Source: Collinsella sp. (lineage in GTDB: Bacteria > Actinomycetota > Coriobacteriia > Coriobacteriales > Coriobacteriaceae). From it: a stretch of DNA of 64,000 nt. Made by a program: the position numbers and the translations under genes. The notes beneath the pieces are model-generated. The model was not told the origin of the DNA. It did no database searches and was given only the letters and a program-made list of their open reading frames with translations. The DNA lies in assembly GCA_019419505.1 (NCBI GenBank), contig DXZS01000003.1, forward strand, positions 49,740 through 113,739. Direction: 5' to 3'. Positions 7,907 to 17,028 of this stretch are shown in pieces. The stretch's first letter is position 1. The number at the start of each line of letters is the position of its first letter.

Positions 7907-8659
7907 CTAGAACGCAAACGCAGCCGCGATGTCGCAAGAAATCAGCAGGTCGGCATTTGTATCCTGATCGGTGGGCGCCAAATTGCAAATGGCCAGCGTA
8001 TCGCCGGTAAAGTAGCGCGTAAGGCCCGCCGCCGGATACACCACGAGCGAGGTTCCGCCCACAATGAGGGCATCGGCCGCGGCGATGGCGGCAACGGCAC
8101 CGGTAAGTACGCGCTCGTCGAGCGGCTCCTCGTAGAGCACCACATCGGGCTTGATGCGCCCGCCGCACGCAGGACACACGGGCACACCCGCGGCACCCTC
8201 GTGCTCGCGCGCGCAAATCCACTCGGCGCTATAGACCGCGCCGCACGACTGGCAAATGTTGCGGTGGACCGAACCGTGTAGCTCAAATACGTGCTTCGAG
8301 CCGGCCATCTGATGCAAGCCGTCGATGTTTTGCGTTACCACAGCGCTGAGCTTGCCGGCGCGCTCCAGCTCGGCCAGCTTAGCGTGGCAGCGATTAGGCT
8401 TGGCGCCAAGCGCGATCATCTTGGTGCGGTAGAAGTCGAAGAACTCGGCCGGATGTGCCTCGTAAAAGCTATGCGAGAGCATAGTCTCGGGCGGGTAGGC
8501 AAACTGCTGGTGATACAGGCCGTCCACGCTACGGAAATCGGGGATGCCGCTCGCCGTGGAAACACCGGCGCCGCCAAAGAACACCACACGCTTGTGGGTA
8601 CTGAACAGCTCCGCCAGTGCGGCGGAGGCCTGCTTGGGGTCCGTTATCGCCTGCGTCAT
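7907..8659 (-). CDS. cobB: NAD-dependent protein deacylase, sirtuin family
   Basis: Removes acyl groups from lysines using NAD+. The 250-residue chain has the Rossmann motif GAGVSTASGIPDFRS (about 31-44), TQNIDGLHQMAG, and catalytic His128 in FELHGSVH. Zinc cysteines are C136/C139 (CQSC) and C162/C165 (CPAC). The starting ATG lies just after GGAGGACTCAT; the longer in-frame extension lacks a ribosome site. The Ala-Tyr-x2-Arg pocket is partly visible (EAHPAEFFDFYRTKM), but acyl preference cannot be settled. The gene stands 95 bp upstream of folPK on the same strand. Confidence 0.93.
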   Translation of the reverse strand: MTQAITDPKQASAALAELFSTHKRVVFFGGAGVSTASGIPDFRSVDGLYHQQFAYPPETMLSHSFYEAHPAEFFDFYRTKMIALGAKPNRCHAKLAELERAGKLSAVVTQNIDGLHQMAGSKHVFELHGSVHRNICQSCGAVYSAEWICAREHEGAAGVPVCPACGGRIKPDVVLYEEPLDERVLTGAVAAIAAADALIVGGTSLVVYPAAGLTRYFTGDTLAICNLAPTDQDTNADLLISCDIAAAFAF

Positions 8660-8794
8660 ATGAGTCCTCCGTCCTTGTTGGTCGGGCAGCATCGGGCGAC
8701 ATCCCGGCATACGTCCTTTGAGTCAGCATGCGCGGAGCCCACCCCGCCCCTATTGCGCTAATCTTAAGCCTGCCAACCCCGTCGAAAGGACACC

Positions 8795-9613
8795 ATGCCT
8801 CAGACTTACACCTTTGCCTCGTGGAACGTCAACGGCCTGCGCGCCGTGCTCAAAAAGGACCCGAGCTTTATCCAGATCGCGCAAGAACTCGACGTCGATA
8901 TCCTGGCGCTGCAGGAGACCAAGCTGCAGGAGGGCCAGGTCGATATCGACCTGCCCGGCTATCACCAAACATGGAGCTACGCCGAGCGCAAAGGCTATTC
9001 GGGAACCGCAGTCTTTAGCCGCCAGGAACCGATACGCGTACTGCACGCCGACGCGCTGCTGCCCTACGCCGGCGAGGGCAAGGCTGCTGAGCTCGTTGCC
9101 CAAGCCGCAACCGAGGGCCGCGTCTGCGCGTTGGAATTCGCCAAGTTTTGGTTTGTCGATGTATACACGCCCAACGCCCAAAACGAGCTCGCGCGTATCG
9201 ATGTGCGCATGGCATGGGACGATGCCTACCGCCGCTTTTTGAGCGCGCTTGAGCACGAGACCGGTAAACCCGTGGTGACCTGCGGCGACTTTAACGTAGC
9301 GCACGAGGAAATCGACCTTAAGAACCCCAAGTCCAACCGCGGCAACGCGGGCTTTTCGGACGAGGAACGCGGCAAGTTTACCGAGCTGCTCAACGCCGGG
9401 CTTACCGATACCTGGCGTGCGGCAAATCCCGACGTCGAGGGCGTCTACAGCTGGTGGAGCTACCGCTTTAATGCCCGTAAGAACAACGCAGGCTGGCGCA
9501 TCGACTACTTCCTGGTAAGCGATGCAATCGCCGCCAACGTTCGCGACACCGGTATCCGTGGCGATATCTTCGGCAGCGACCACTGCCCCGTCACCCTCAC
9601 GCTAGAGCTCTAG
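8795..9613 (+). CDS. xthA: Exodeoxyribonuclease III (AP endonuclease family 1)
   Basis: Base-excision repair enzyme cleaving at abasic sites and trimming 3' ends. The 272 residues show the full family set: FASWNVNGLRA, ILALQETKLQEG (metal-binding Glu), FWFVDVYTPNA, CGDFNVAHEEIDLKNPK, FSDEERGKF, YSWWSYR, WRIDYFLVS and the terminal GSDHCPV with the catalytic His. An AAAGGA ribosome site precedes the ATG. It is transcribed divergently from cobB with 135 bp between them. Confidence 0.96.
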   Translation: MPQTYTFASWNVNGLRAVLKKDPSFIQIAQELDVDILALQETKLQEGQVDIDLPGYHQTWSYAERKGYSGTAVFSRQEPIRVLHADALLPYAGEGKAAELVAQAATEGRVCALEFAKFWFVDVYTPNAQNELARIDVRMAWDDAYRRFLSALEHETGKPVVTCGDFNVAHEEIDLKNPKSNRGNAGFSDEERGKFTELLNAGLTDTWRAANPDVEGVYSWWSYRFNARKNNAGWRIDYFLVSDAIAANVRDTGIRGDIFGSDHCPVTLTLEL

Positions 9614-9674
9614 CCCCAAGTAATTTCCTGGGAGACAGAGGAAAACAGATCATGTGACCCCTCTCCCCCTATAA

Positions 9675-9738
9675 GTTGCGGTGGAATAGTTCCTGTTTGG
9701 GCAGCAAATAGCCAAAAACGAGAACTATTCCACCGCAA
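9675..9738. repeat. 64-bp imperfect palindrome (TTGCGGTGGAATAGTTC family)
   Basis: Arms TTGCGGTGGAATAGTTC and GAACTATTCCACCGCAA are perfectly complementary over 17 bp and enclose 30 bases including GCCAAAAACG. It lies between convergent xthA and the ECF S gene, so it may also terminate transcription. Only one copy is in the window. Confidence 0.8.
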
Positions 9739-9762
9739 GTTCGTGAGGGAACGCGAAATGCC

Positions 9763-10476
9763 TTACAGCCCGTATTTCACGACGACACGGTTAATGCGAC
9801 GGCACCAAGGCTTGTACAAGGCGGCCAAGAACACGCAGGTCGCGAGACCGTGTGTGATATCGAACGGCACTGCCGTGGCAAGACGCGCCATGGCACCCGC
9901 CCACGTGAGCGGTTGAACAAAACCGATAATGTCGTAGGCGTTGATCACAACGCCGTACAGCAAACCCGAAGCAAAGCCGTAGGTCAGCAGCGCCGGCATA
10001 CGCACGGCGCCATCGGCGCGATCAAAAGCGCCGGCATGCGCCAGCGCACCGCCAACGTATCCCACGAGCCCCCAGGCATACATCTGCCACGGCGTCCACA
10101 TGCCCTGCCCAAAAAAGAAATTGCTGGTCAGCGCCGCCAACGCACCGACCATAAAGCCGTTACGACGACCGAGTGTCGCCCCGGCGATAATGGCGATGGC
10201 ACTCACGGGTTTAAAGTCGGGAATGGGTCCAAACAGGATGCGCCCCGCCGCCGCCAGCGCCGCCAGCACCAGCGTGGGCATAATCTGACGCAGGCCTGGA
10301 CGCGATGCCTCATAGCCCGCAAAGAACAGCGCAAGCACCAACGCCACCACAACCAGCATGGCCAACGCTGTCTGCTCAACACCCGCCAGCAACGCGGCAG
10401 CCATCACCGCCGGCACCGCCAACAACAGCGGGATTTCCAGTTTTGCAAGCAAACGCGAGAAACGACAGTCCGTCAT
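9763..10476 (-). CDS. ECF transporter substrate-binding membrane subunit (S component)
   Basis: A 237-residue hydrophobic protein with about six membrane segments (for example LLLAVPAVMAAALLAG and ALAMLVVVALVLALFFAG). The central motif PDFKPVSAIAIIAGATLGRRNGFMVGALAALTSNFFFGQG, followed by WTPWQMYAWGLVGYVGG, is typical of S subunits of energy-coupling-factor vitamin importers. Ligand specificity is not evident; these operons often import cobalamin-like or other vitamins. It starts 4 bp after the stop of the ATPase gene, completing a T-A-S operon. The in-frame extension upstream overlaps the ATPase gene and is discarded. Confidence 0.82.
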   Translation of the reverse strand: MTDCRFSRLLAKLEIPLLLAVPAVMAAALLAGVEQTALAMLVVVALVLALFFAGYEASRPGLRQIMPTLVLAALAAAGRILFGPIPDFKPVSAIAIIAGATLGRRNGFMVGALAALTSNFFFGQGMWTPWQMYAWGLVGYVGGALAHAGAFDRADGAVRMPALLTYGFASGLLYGVVINAYDIIGFVQPLTWAGAMARLATAVPFDITHGLATCVFLAALYKPWCRRINRVVVKYGL

Positions 10477-10480
10477 CCCA

Positions 10481-12124
10481 TCACGCCCTATAGAACACGT
10501 TGTCGGCAAAGAAGTCGGCCGGGGACTCCATGCAGGCAATCTCGCCGTCAAACATCATGGCGACGTCGTCGGCTACCTGCTCGGCAAAGTCCAAATCGTG
10601 CGTAGCCATGATGACGGTGCCGCCAGCCTTCGCATGGTCACGCAGGGCGCGGGCGATGGTGCGGCGGCTGAACAGGTCTAGACCCTTGGTGGGCTCATCG
10701 AGCAATAGCAGTTCGGGGCCGATTAGCAGCAGTTTTGCCAATGCAAGCAGTTGACGCTGCCCGCCCGAAAGATCGTACGGATGGCGTCCATCCAGACCCG
10801 ACAACCCCAAGCTCGCCGCACGCTCCCGCGCCAAGTTCTCGTCATATCCGCAGGTCGAGGCCCATTCCATCAGCTCATCGCGAACCGTCTCGGCAACCAG
10901 CAATGCTTTGGGATTCTGAGGCAGCAGCGCCGCCGAGGCCGCTCCGCGCACCATGCGGCCGCGCTGCAGCTTGGCGGTCTTCGCCAGCACCGAGAGTATC
11001 GTCGACTTACCGCATCCGTTGCCGCCCACGATCGCATGCACCGCACCGGCCGAAAACGCCACGTCGAGCCCGCGCAGCACCCAACCGCCCGCGCGATCGT
11101 AGCGAAACCAGCCTTCCGACAGGGTGGTAGCCGACCCGCCGTGCATTTTTTGGAGTATTCTGCTTCCATCCGTGCGCGGGAAGGCTTCCGAGCCATTCTC
11201 GAGCGACGTTTGCGCCACAAATTCGGACGATTTGTCCAATTCTGAACTTTTTTTCGCGCTCGATACGTCCCCGGGCGGCTCCAGAGAGCCCAAATTGTCC
11301 TCACGCCTGCTGAATACTCCGTTTTTTGCACATCGGATGGCACCCCACCCCAACATGTCATCGGAAAACAGCGATTCTCGGCGTCCCAAAGAAGCCATAT
11401 CCGCCACCTCGCGCACGCGACCGTCCTCAATCCGGTACGCACGCGTCGCGTATTCGAGCATTGGGCGCGGCTGATGCGTCGCCACAACAACCGTGCAGCC
11501 CAGCTCGCGATTCACACGAAACAGCGCGTGCAGGAAATTCTTCTCAGCAACGGGATCGAGCTGAGACGTGGGCTCGTCGAGCAGCAGCACGCGCGGGCGT
11601 AATGCCAGCACAGCCGCCAGCGACAGCAGCTGTTTGCGTCCGCCCGAAAGCGTATCGGTGTCGCGGTGGAGCCAATCTTCCAGCCCAAAGAAATAGCTGG
11701 TCTCAGATACGCGACGGCGCATCTCATCACGCGCTAGCCCCAAGTTTTCCAGACCAAACGCCATCTCGTGCCACACGGTCTCGCACACGATCTGGTTCTC
11801 GGGGTCCTGAAACACATAACCCACGCGCTCCGCCGATGCCCGCACGTCCATGTCGGCAACGTTCTCGCCCAGCACGCGCGGCTCGCCGGAGAGCGTACCC
11901 GCCGGCGCGATCTCGGGCTTGAGCAGCGACAGCAGCGTCGACTTGCCCGAACCGGTACCGCCAACAAGCAGCGCAAATGCACCTTGGGGAACAGACCAGT
12001 CGAGCCCCTCGAGCACCGCAGCATCAGTATCGGGGTAGGCAAAGCTCAGGCTCCGCACCTCAATCGCCGGCATATCCGGGCCGCACGCCGCGCCCGACAC
12101 CGGGCCCCTATCCAACCGAGCCAT
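10481..12124 (-). CDS. ECF transporter duplicated ATPase (A1-A2 fusion)
   Basis: Two ABC ATPase domains in 547 residues power the ECF importer. Domain 1 has GGTGSGKST, signature LSGGRKQ (a departure from LSGGQ) and VLLLDEPTSQLDP. Domain 2 has GGNGCGKST, LSGGQRQ and LLLLDEPTKGLD. A poorly conserved linker of about 80 residues (Ser/Asp/Glu-rich, around 265-345) joins them. The ATG overlaps the TGA of the T-component gene in an ATGA junction, implying translational coupling. Confidence 0.93.
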   Translation of the reverse strand: MARLDRGPVSGAACGPDMPAIEVRSLSFAYPDTDAAVLEGLDWSVPQGAFALLVGGTGSGKSTLLSLLKPEIAPAGTLSGEPRVLGENVADMDVRASAERVGYVFQDPENQIVCETVWHEMAFGLENLGLARDEMRRRVSETSYFFGLEDWLHRDTDTLSGGRKQLLSLAAVLALRPRVLLLDEPTSQLDPVAEKNFLHALFRVNRELGCTVVVATHQPRPMLEYATRAYRIEDGRVREVADMASLGRRESLFSDDMLGWGAIRCAKNGVFSRREDNLGSLEPPGDVSSAKKSSELDKSSEFVAQTSLENGSEAFPRTDGSRILQKMHGGSATTLSEGWFRYDRAGGWVLRGLDVAFSAGAVHAIVGGNGCGKSTILSVLAKTAKLQRGRMVRGAASAALLPQNPKALLVAETVRDELMEWASTCGYDENLARERAASLGLSGLDGRHPYDLSGGQRQLLALAKLLLIGPELLLLDEPTKGLDLFSRRTIARALRDHAKAGGTVIMATHDLDFAEQVADDVAMMFDGEIACMESPADFFADNVFYRA

Positions 12125-13035
12125 CAGCCAAACCTCTTCTCATCAATCGCGTGCAACGCGCAAGGCAGCACCATCCAGGCAGCGTACACGACATAGCCCG
12201 GCCACGGCGCCGGCACCGAGAGCTGCGGATAAAACGAATACTGCGTCGTCGCGGTCCACGCCACCGCCACCGCGGCAGCACCAAACAGCGCAAGCCCAAC
12301 CAGCGCGGCAACGTCGCTGCGCCCCAGCCGATACCGCGCATACGTCGTACGACGCGTCGCGGCGCCCCACCCGCGCGAGCGCATCGCGTCCGCGCGCTCC
12401 AACGAATCTTCCATGCCCCAGCCCATCAATGCACTCGATGCCCGCAGGCGCGAGCGCACGGGGTCAGCCGGCGCGCGTCCCGGTACATCAATCGCATCCT
12501 GCACCGCCAGCACCGTGCGGCCGCGGCGCAAAAACTGTGGGATAAGCCGCATGCACATCGAGATCATGAGCGCGATCACCGGTGCGGCGTTACCCAAAAG
12601 CGCGAGCACCTTGTCGTATTCGAGCATCGACGCCGCGGCCTCAAACCACAGCACGCTCGCCACAAACAGCCCGCCCATGCACAGGCCGTATACCATGCTC
12701 TCCAGATACACCGCGCGCATGCCAATACGGAACAGCTCCGTCGAGCCCGAGGCACTAAACAGTGGATTGACCAGCGCGATAATCAAAATCACCGGCAGCT
12801 GCCAGCGAAGTGCGCCCAGCGTGCGGGCAGCCCCACGCGTCGCAAATCCATACGCCAACCCGCCCGCAAGTGACAGCGCAATCAGCACCGGTTGCATCGA
12901 GAACATGGTGAGCCCCAACGTCAGCACCATGTAGAGTGCCGGCACCGCCGGATGCGACATCGAGAATGCCGCGACGGGCTCGTTGCCCGATTCCTCTCGC
13001 ATGATATCCACGGGCACCCTCATCCCCTCGCTCAA
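12124..13035 (-). CDS. ECF transporter transmembrane subunit (T component)
   Basis: The scaffold that couples the ATPases to the S subunit. The 303-residue membrane protein has about six segments (VPALYMVLTLGLTMF, LPVILIIALVNPLF, ALVGLALFGAAAVAVAW) and the coupling-helix motif DSLERADAMRSRGWG characteristic of EcfT/CbiQ. The first codon of this frame is TTG (13035); an in-frame ATG at 13023 directly abuts GAGGGG and so is a weaker choice, leaving the start uncertain. First gene of the T-A-S operon, divergent from glmU. Confidence 0.88.
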   Translation of the reverse strand: MSEGMRVPVDIMREESGNEPVAAFSMSHPAVPALYMVLTLGLTMFSMQPVLIALSLAGGLAYGFATRGAARTLGALRWQLPVILIIALVNPLFSASGSTELFRIGMRAVYLESMVYGLCMGGLFVASVLWFEAAASMLEYDKVLALLGNAAPVIALMISMCMRLIPQFLRRGRTVLAVQDAIDVPGRAPADPVRSRLRASSALMGWGMEDSLERADAMRSRGWGAATRRTTYARYRLGRSDVAALVGLALFGAAAVAVAWTATTQYSFYPQLSVPAPWPGYVVYAAWMVLPCALHAIDEKRFG

Positions 13036-13207
13036 ACGTCAACGCCGCAGCGCCTCCGCCATACACAACCAGCGCAAACGCCGCACCGCCGGCCCAAGCA
13101 TCAGCTGCCGCAAACCAATCGTTACGCGCTCATCATATGCCTGCGGTATCATATTGCGCCGTGTATCGTTTCCAAACACACGTCTCTATAACGTAACAGG
13201 AGATCAC

Positions 13208-14620
13208 ATGGACGCAACCGCAATTATCCTCGCTGCCGGCGAGGGCACCCGCATGAAGTCGAACCACTGCAAGGTTTCGCACAAGATCCTGGGTAAGCCC
13301 ATGGTCCAGTGGATCGTCGACGCTACCATCAAGGCCGGCTGCAGCCGCGTCGTGGTTGTCATCGGCAGCCACGCCGACGAGATGCGCGCCCTCATCGATG
13401 GCGCCTACGCCAACAGTGCCACCAAGGTCGAGTGCGTCGAGCAGACCGAGCGTCTGGGCACCGGTCACGCCGTGAAGGTCGCGCTCGAGGCCTGTGGCAT
13501 CACGCAAGGCCCCGTCGTGGTGCTCAACGGCGACCTGCCGCTCATCACCGCCGACACCGTCGCCAAGTTCGCACAGACCGTCGCCACCGGCGAGCTCGCC
13601 TGCACCGTCATGACCATGACCCCGCCCGATCCTTTTGGCTACGGCCGCATCAAGCTGGGCGCCGATGGTCAGATCGAGCGCATCATCGAGCAGAAGGACT
13701 GCACGCCCGAGCAGGCCGCCGAGCTACTCGAGTGCAACGCCGGCTGCTACGCCTTCGACGGCGCGCAGCTCGCCGCCCACATTAACGAGATCGGCAACGA
13801 CAACGCGCAGTCCGAGTACTACCTGCCCGACATGCTCGAAATCCTCAAGGGTCACGGCCAGGCAGTCTCCATCTTTCACTGCGACGACTACCGTGATGGC
13901 CTGGGCGTCAACAGCCGCATCCAGCTCGCGCAGCTCACTGCCATCGCTCGCGACCGCATCAACGAGCACTGGATGGCCGAGGGCGTCACCTTCATCGACC
14001 CCACGCAGGCCTGGATCGGCCCCGATGCCGTTATCGGCCGCGATACCGTCGTGTGGCCGCAGACGCACCTGATCGGCCACGTCACCGTGGGCGAGGAGTG
14101 CCAGCTCGGTCCCAACAGCCGCCTCACCGACACCACCGTCGGCAGCGGCTGCGTCATCGACGAGACCATCGCCATCGACGCCGTCATCGAGAACGGCGTC
14201 GACTGCGGCCCGCGCGCCTACCTGCGCCCGGGCACTCACATGCTCGACGGCTCCAAAGCCGGCACGCACGTGGAGATCAAGAAGTCCACGATCGGCGAGG
14301 GCTCCAAGGTGCCGCACCTGTCCTACATCGGCGACACCACCATGGGCCCCGGCGTCAACGTGGGCGCGGGCTCCATCACCTGCAACTACGACGGCGTCCA
14401 CAAGCACAAGACCGTCATCGGCAAGGATGCCTTCATCGGCTCCGACACCATGATGGTCGCGCCCGCCCAGATCGGCGACGGTGCACTCGTGGCCGCCGGC
14501 TCCGTCATCACCGAGCCGGTCCCGGCCGACGCACTTGGTCTGGGCCGCGCCCGTCAGGTAAATATTGAGGGCTGGGCCGCCGATTACCGCCGCCGCCTGC
14601 ACGAGGACGACGAGGTATAA
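13208..14620 (+). CDS. glmU: Bifunctional UDP-N-acetylglucosamine pyrophosphorylase / glucosamine-1-phosphate N-acetyltransferase
   Basis: Makes UDP-GlcNAc for peptidoglycan and glycans in the cytoplasm. The N-terminal uridylyltransferase half has LAAGEGTRMKS, VEQTERLGTGHAV, NGDLPLI and GYGRIK. The C-terminal half is a left-handed beta helix of hexapeptide repeats with RPGTHMLDGSKAGTHVEIKKSTIGEGSKVPHLSYIGD, the acetyl-CoA site. The 470-residue length is typical. The start at 13208 follows ACAGGAG; upstream in-frame codons belong to the divergent intergenic region. It precedes prs, as often in Gram-positives, but a terminator separates them. Confidence 0.97.
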   Translation: MDATAIILAAGEGTRMKSNHCKVSHKILGKPMVQWIVDATIKAGCSRVVVVIGSHADEMRALIDGAYANSATKVECVEQTERLGTGHAVKVALEACGITQGPVVVLNGDLPLITADTVAKFAQTVATGELACTVMTMTPPDPFGYGRIKLGADGQIERIIEQKDCTPEQAAELLECNAGCYAFDGAQLAAHINEIGNDNAQSEYYLPDMLEILKGHGQAVSIFHCDDYRDGLGVNSRIQLAQLTAIARDRINEHWMAEGVTFIDPTQAWIGPDAVIGRDTVVWPQTHLIGHVTVGEECQLGPNSRLTDTTVGSGCVIDETIAIDAVIENGVDCGPRAYLRPGTHMLDGSKAGTHVEIKKSTIGEGSKVPHLSYIGDTTMGPGVNVGAGSITCNYDGVHKHKTVIGKDAFIGSDTMMVAPAQIGDGALVAAGSVITEPVPADALGLGRARQVNIEGWAADYRRRLHEDDEV

Positions 14621-14636
14621 CGTTTTACCAAGCACA

Positions 14637-14669
14637 AAAGGAGCTGCTCCATGGGGGCGGCTCCTTTTT
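14637..14669 (+). terminator. Rho-independent terminator after glmU
   Basis: AAAGGAGC and GCTCCTTT pair across a GC-rich loop, followed by TTC. It begins 17 bp past the stop codon. Confidence 0.85.
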
Positions 14670-14812
14670 CTATCGTGACCTGCGCAACCGGATGAGTGGT
14701 CGGTTCGTGTCCGTTGACGGTAAAGACGTTATCAAGACCCGATAAGCCCCGTCGCGCGGTTACAATGCAAAAAGGCATCTATATGGCATTCGATGTATAA
14801 AGGAGAAGGGTA

Positions 14813-15799
14813 ATGCCGATTAATGATCCCGAGAAGTCGGAGAATATGCGCAAGTCCATCCGCGTGTATTCCGGTTCCTCCAACCGTCCCCTCGCTCAGA
14901 AGATTGCTGAGTACCTTGGGGTCGAGCTTTCGGGCCTTACGCTAAAGCAGTTCGCCAACGGTGAGATTTACGCCCGCTACGACGAGACCGTCCGCGGCGC
15001 CGACGTCTTCCTGATTCAGTCCGTGGCCGGCGGCAACGTCAACGACATGCTCATGGAGCTGCTCATCGCCACCGACGCTGCCAAGCGCGCATCTGCCCGC
15101 TCCATCACCGCCGTCATCACCCACTACGGCTATGCCCGCCAGGACCGCAAGGCCGGCCCGCGCGAGCCCATCACCGCCCGCCTCGTCGCCAACCTGCTCG
15201 AGCGCGCCGGTGTCAACCGCATCATCACCCTCGACCTGCACCAGGGTCAGATCCAGGGCTTCTTCGATATCCCGGTTAACCACCTGTCCGCGCTGCCGCT
15301 GTTTGGCCAGTACTACAACGACATGCACTTCGACACCGACAACCTGGTTGTCGTCTCCCCCGATGTGGGCCGCGCCAAGGCCGCCAAGAAGCTGTCCGAC
15401 ATGCTCGGCTGCGACCTGGCCATCGCCCACAAGGGCCGTCCGCGCCACAACGCCGCCGAGGTCATGGGCATCATCGGTGACATCAAGGGCAAGACCTGCA
15501 TCATCAACGACGACATGATCGACACCGCAGGCACCCTGTGCGCCAACGTCAAGGAGCTCAAGGCCATGGGCGCCGGCGACATCTACGTGTGCGCCACCCA
15601 CGGCATCTTCTCCGGCCCGGCCATCGAGCGCCTGAACGACGCCCCCATCGTCGAGTGCGTCGTCACCGACGCCATCCCCGTCGAGGTCGGCGGCAAGATC
15701 AAGACTATCTCGGTCGCCGAGGAGTTCGCTCAGGCCATTTCCGCCGTTTACCACGAGGAGCCCGTCTCCACGCTCGTCGGCGGCGACTTCGCGCTGTAA
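14813..15799 (+). CDS. prs: Ribose-phosphate pyrophosphokinase
   Basis: Makes PRPP from ribose-5-phosphate and ATP, feeding the purine genes (purF) and the pyrimidine route elsewhere in this window. The 328-residue protein shows FANGEIYARYDETVRGADVFLIQS, YGYARQDRK (ATP site), DLHQGQIQGFFDIPV, VVVSPDVGRAKAAK and the PRPP loop INDDMIDTAGT. GGAGAAGGG precedes the ATG. Class I length. It has its own strong terminator, so it is probably monocistronic. Confidence 0.97.
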   Translation: MPINDPEKSENMRKSIRVYSGSSNRPLAQKIAEYLGVELSGLTLKQFANGEIYARYDETVRGADVFLIQSVAGGNVNDMLMELLIATDAAKRASARSITAVITHYGYARQDRKAGPREPITARLVANLLERAGVNRIITLDLHQGQIQGFFDIPVNHLSALPLFGQYYNDMHFDTDNLVVVSPDVGRAKAAKKLSDMLGCDLAIAHKGRPRHNAAEVMGIIGDIKGKTCIINDDMIDTAGTLCANVKELKAMGAGDIYVCATHGIFSGPAIERLNDAPIVECVVTDAIPVEVGGKIKTISVAEEFAQAISAVYHEEPVSTLVGGDFAL

Positions 15800-15827
15800 T
15801 CGCATCGTCCTTGCAACCCGGCGCTTC

Positions 15828-15905
15828 GCCGTCGGAACAGAAGAAACCCCCGCGCTCCCCCTTGCTTCGCAAAGGTCGCGCGGGGGTTTCTTCTGTTCCG
15901 ACGGC
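15828..15905 (+). terminator. Exceptionally long hairpin terminator after prs
   Basis: Two perfectly complementary 27-bp arms (15828-15854 and 15879-15905) include AGAAGAAACCCCCGCG and its complement. The 24-base loop holds a small stem (CCTTGC/GCAAAGG). There is no downstream T-run on the plus strand; the TTTCTTCT tract lies inside the stem. Confidence 0.8.
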
Positions 15906-16024
15906 TCGCTCTGCCGCGGCCGCGCTTTTGTCTGGTGGGATTTCGCTGAAACGAAGTCTCGCCTTCGGCGGGCGTGGTAGCCTTTGTCGTTGATTAAACT
16001 TTTATGTGTAACGGAAGGACAAAT

Positions 16025-16654
16025 ATGGCAGCTGCACAGCCGCTTAAGATTCGCATGGTTGCCGGACTTGGCAATCCGGGCGAGGAATATGCCGAGACCC
16101 GCCACAACGCCGGCTTTAAGGCGATCGATGAGCTGGCCCGTCAGGCCGGCGTCACGTACTGGAAAAACCAGGCCGGCGCCGAGGTCGCGCTCATCAATAT
16201 CAACGATGCCGAGGAAGAGGGCGGCAAGCGCCAGATTGTGCTGGTCAAGCCGCAGTCATACATGAACACCTCGGGCGGCCCCATCTCCAAGCTCTGCCGC
16301 GAGTACAAAATCAAGGCCGAGGAGCTGCTCGTAATCCACGACGAGCTCGATATTCCCGCCGGCGATGTGCGTGTTAAGGTGGGCGGCGGCCACGCCGGCC
16401 ACAACGGCCTGCGCTCCATCATCGACAAGATGGGCAGCCGCGACTTCAGCCGCATCCGCACCGGTATCGGCAACCCTCCCGGCAAGATGGCTGTCGCCGA
16501 CTACGTGCTCAAGCAGCTGCGCGCCCGCGAGGCCGAGGACTTCCAGGACACCTGCGCCCGCGCCGCAGACGCCGCCGGCCTGGCAATCGTGCACGGCGTG
16601 ATCTATGCCCGCGACCACGTCAACGGCTCCGCCTCCGCCAACGGCAAGCACTAA
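16025..16654 (+). CDS. pth: Peptidyl-tRNA hydrolase
   Basis: Recycles peptidyl-tRNA released from ribosomes. The 209-residue protein has GLGNPGEEYAETRHNAGF (with catalytic His), KPQSYMNTSGG, HDELDIPAGDVRVKVGGGHAGHNGLRSI and GIGNPP, all diagnostic. ATG 16025 follows GGAAGGAC; a slightly longer frame lacks a ribosome site. It stands between two large palindromic structures. Confidence 0.96.
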   Translation: MAAAQPLKIRMVAGLGNPGEEYAETRHNAGFKAIDELARQAGVTYWKNQAGAEVALININDAEEEGGKRQIVLVKPQSYMNTSGGPISKLCREYKIKAEELLVIHDELDIPAGDVRVKVGGGHAGHNGLRSIIDKMGSRDFSRIRTGIGNPPGKMAVADYVLKQLRAREAEDFQDTCARAADAAGLAIVHGVIYARDHVNGSASANGKH

Positions 16655-16656
16655 AA

Positions 16657-16854
16657 CCTACCATTTAGGGACAGGTTTATTTCGGCAGGTTTTATCTGCG
16701 TAAACGCCGCAGTCGGCACATCGCAATAAACACGCTGCCACCATACATGCATAACGCCCCAAAGGGGGCCGGCCTCACCGATGCGCGAGGCCGGCCCCCT
16801 TTGCCGTTTTGCCTGATAAAACCTGCCAAAATAAACCTCTCCCCCTTTGGTAGG
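16657..16854. repeat. 198-bp inverted-repeat element with internal hairpin
   Basis: Imperfect 40-bp terminal arms (16657-16696 and 16815-16854) read CCTACC...GGGACAGGTTTATTT...GGCAGGTTTTATC and its complement. They enclose about 118 bp containing the strong hairpin at 16761-16802. The arm sequence recurs at 28316-28358. The organisation is that of a small non-autonomous (MITE-like) or REP-type element; its left end starts 2 bp after the pth stop codon. Confidence 0.8.
16761..16802 (+). terminator. Hairpin inside the inverted element, probable pth terminator
   Basis: AAAGGGGGCCGGCCTC and GAGGCCGGCCCCCTTT pair perfectly over 16 bp with a 10-base loop; TTGCCGTTTTG follows. Confidence 0.7.
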
Positions 16855-16917
16855 CCGAAGTGGATAAACCCTTTTCCCGACCGCCGAAGACACACGTAAG
16901 CGACATGTCCATGAGGG

Positions 16918-16923
16918 TATAAT
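16918..16923 (+). promoter_or_regulatory. Candidate -10 box for the nfnAB-like operon
   Basis: A perfect TATAAT about 105 bp upstream of the first gene. No convincing -35 box is seen at 16-18 bp spacing. Confidence 0.35.
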
Positions 16924-17028
16924 TTGCACCGTATGTCTGCACAACGCCTGTGCGCGTACGGTTTTATTCGGGCTACCGTCCATTTCCGTGGAGGCACGGT
17001 TCGGCGGCCCTAACAAGAGAGGGGTTCT

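Noticed and set aside
12755..13066. Alternative frame over the T-component start (GGGAAALTFERGDEGARG)
   Set aside because: It looks protein-like locally but overlaps the well-supported EcfT frame and continues as low-complexity Arg/Gly sequence.
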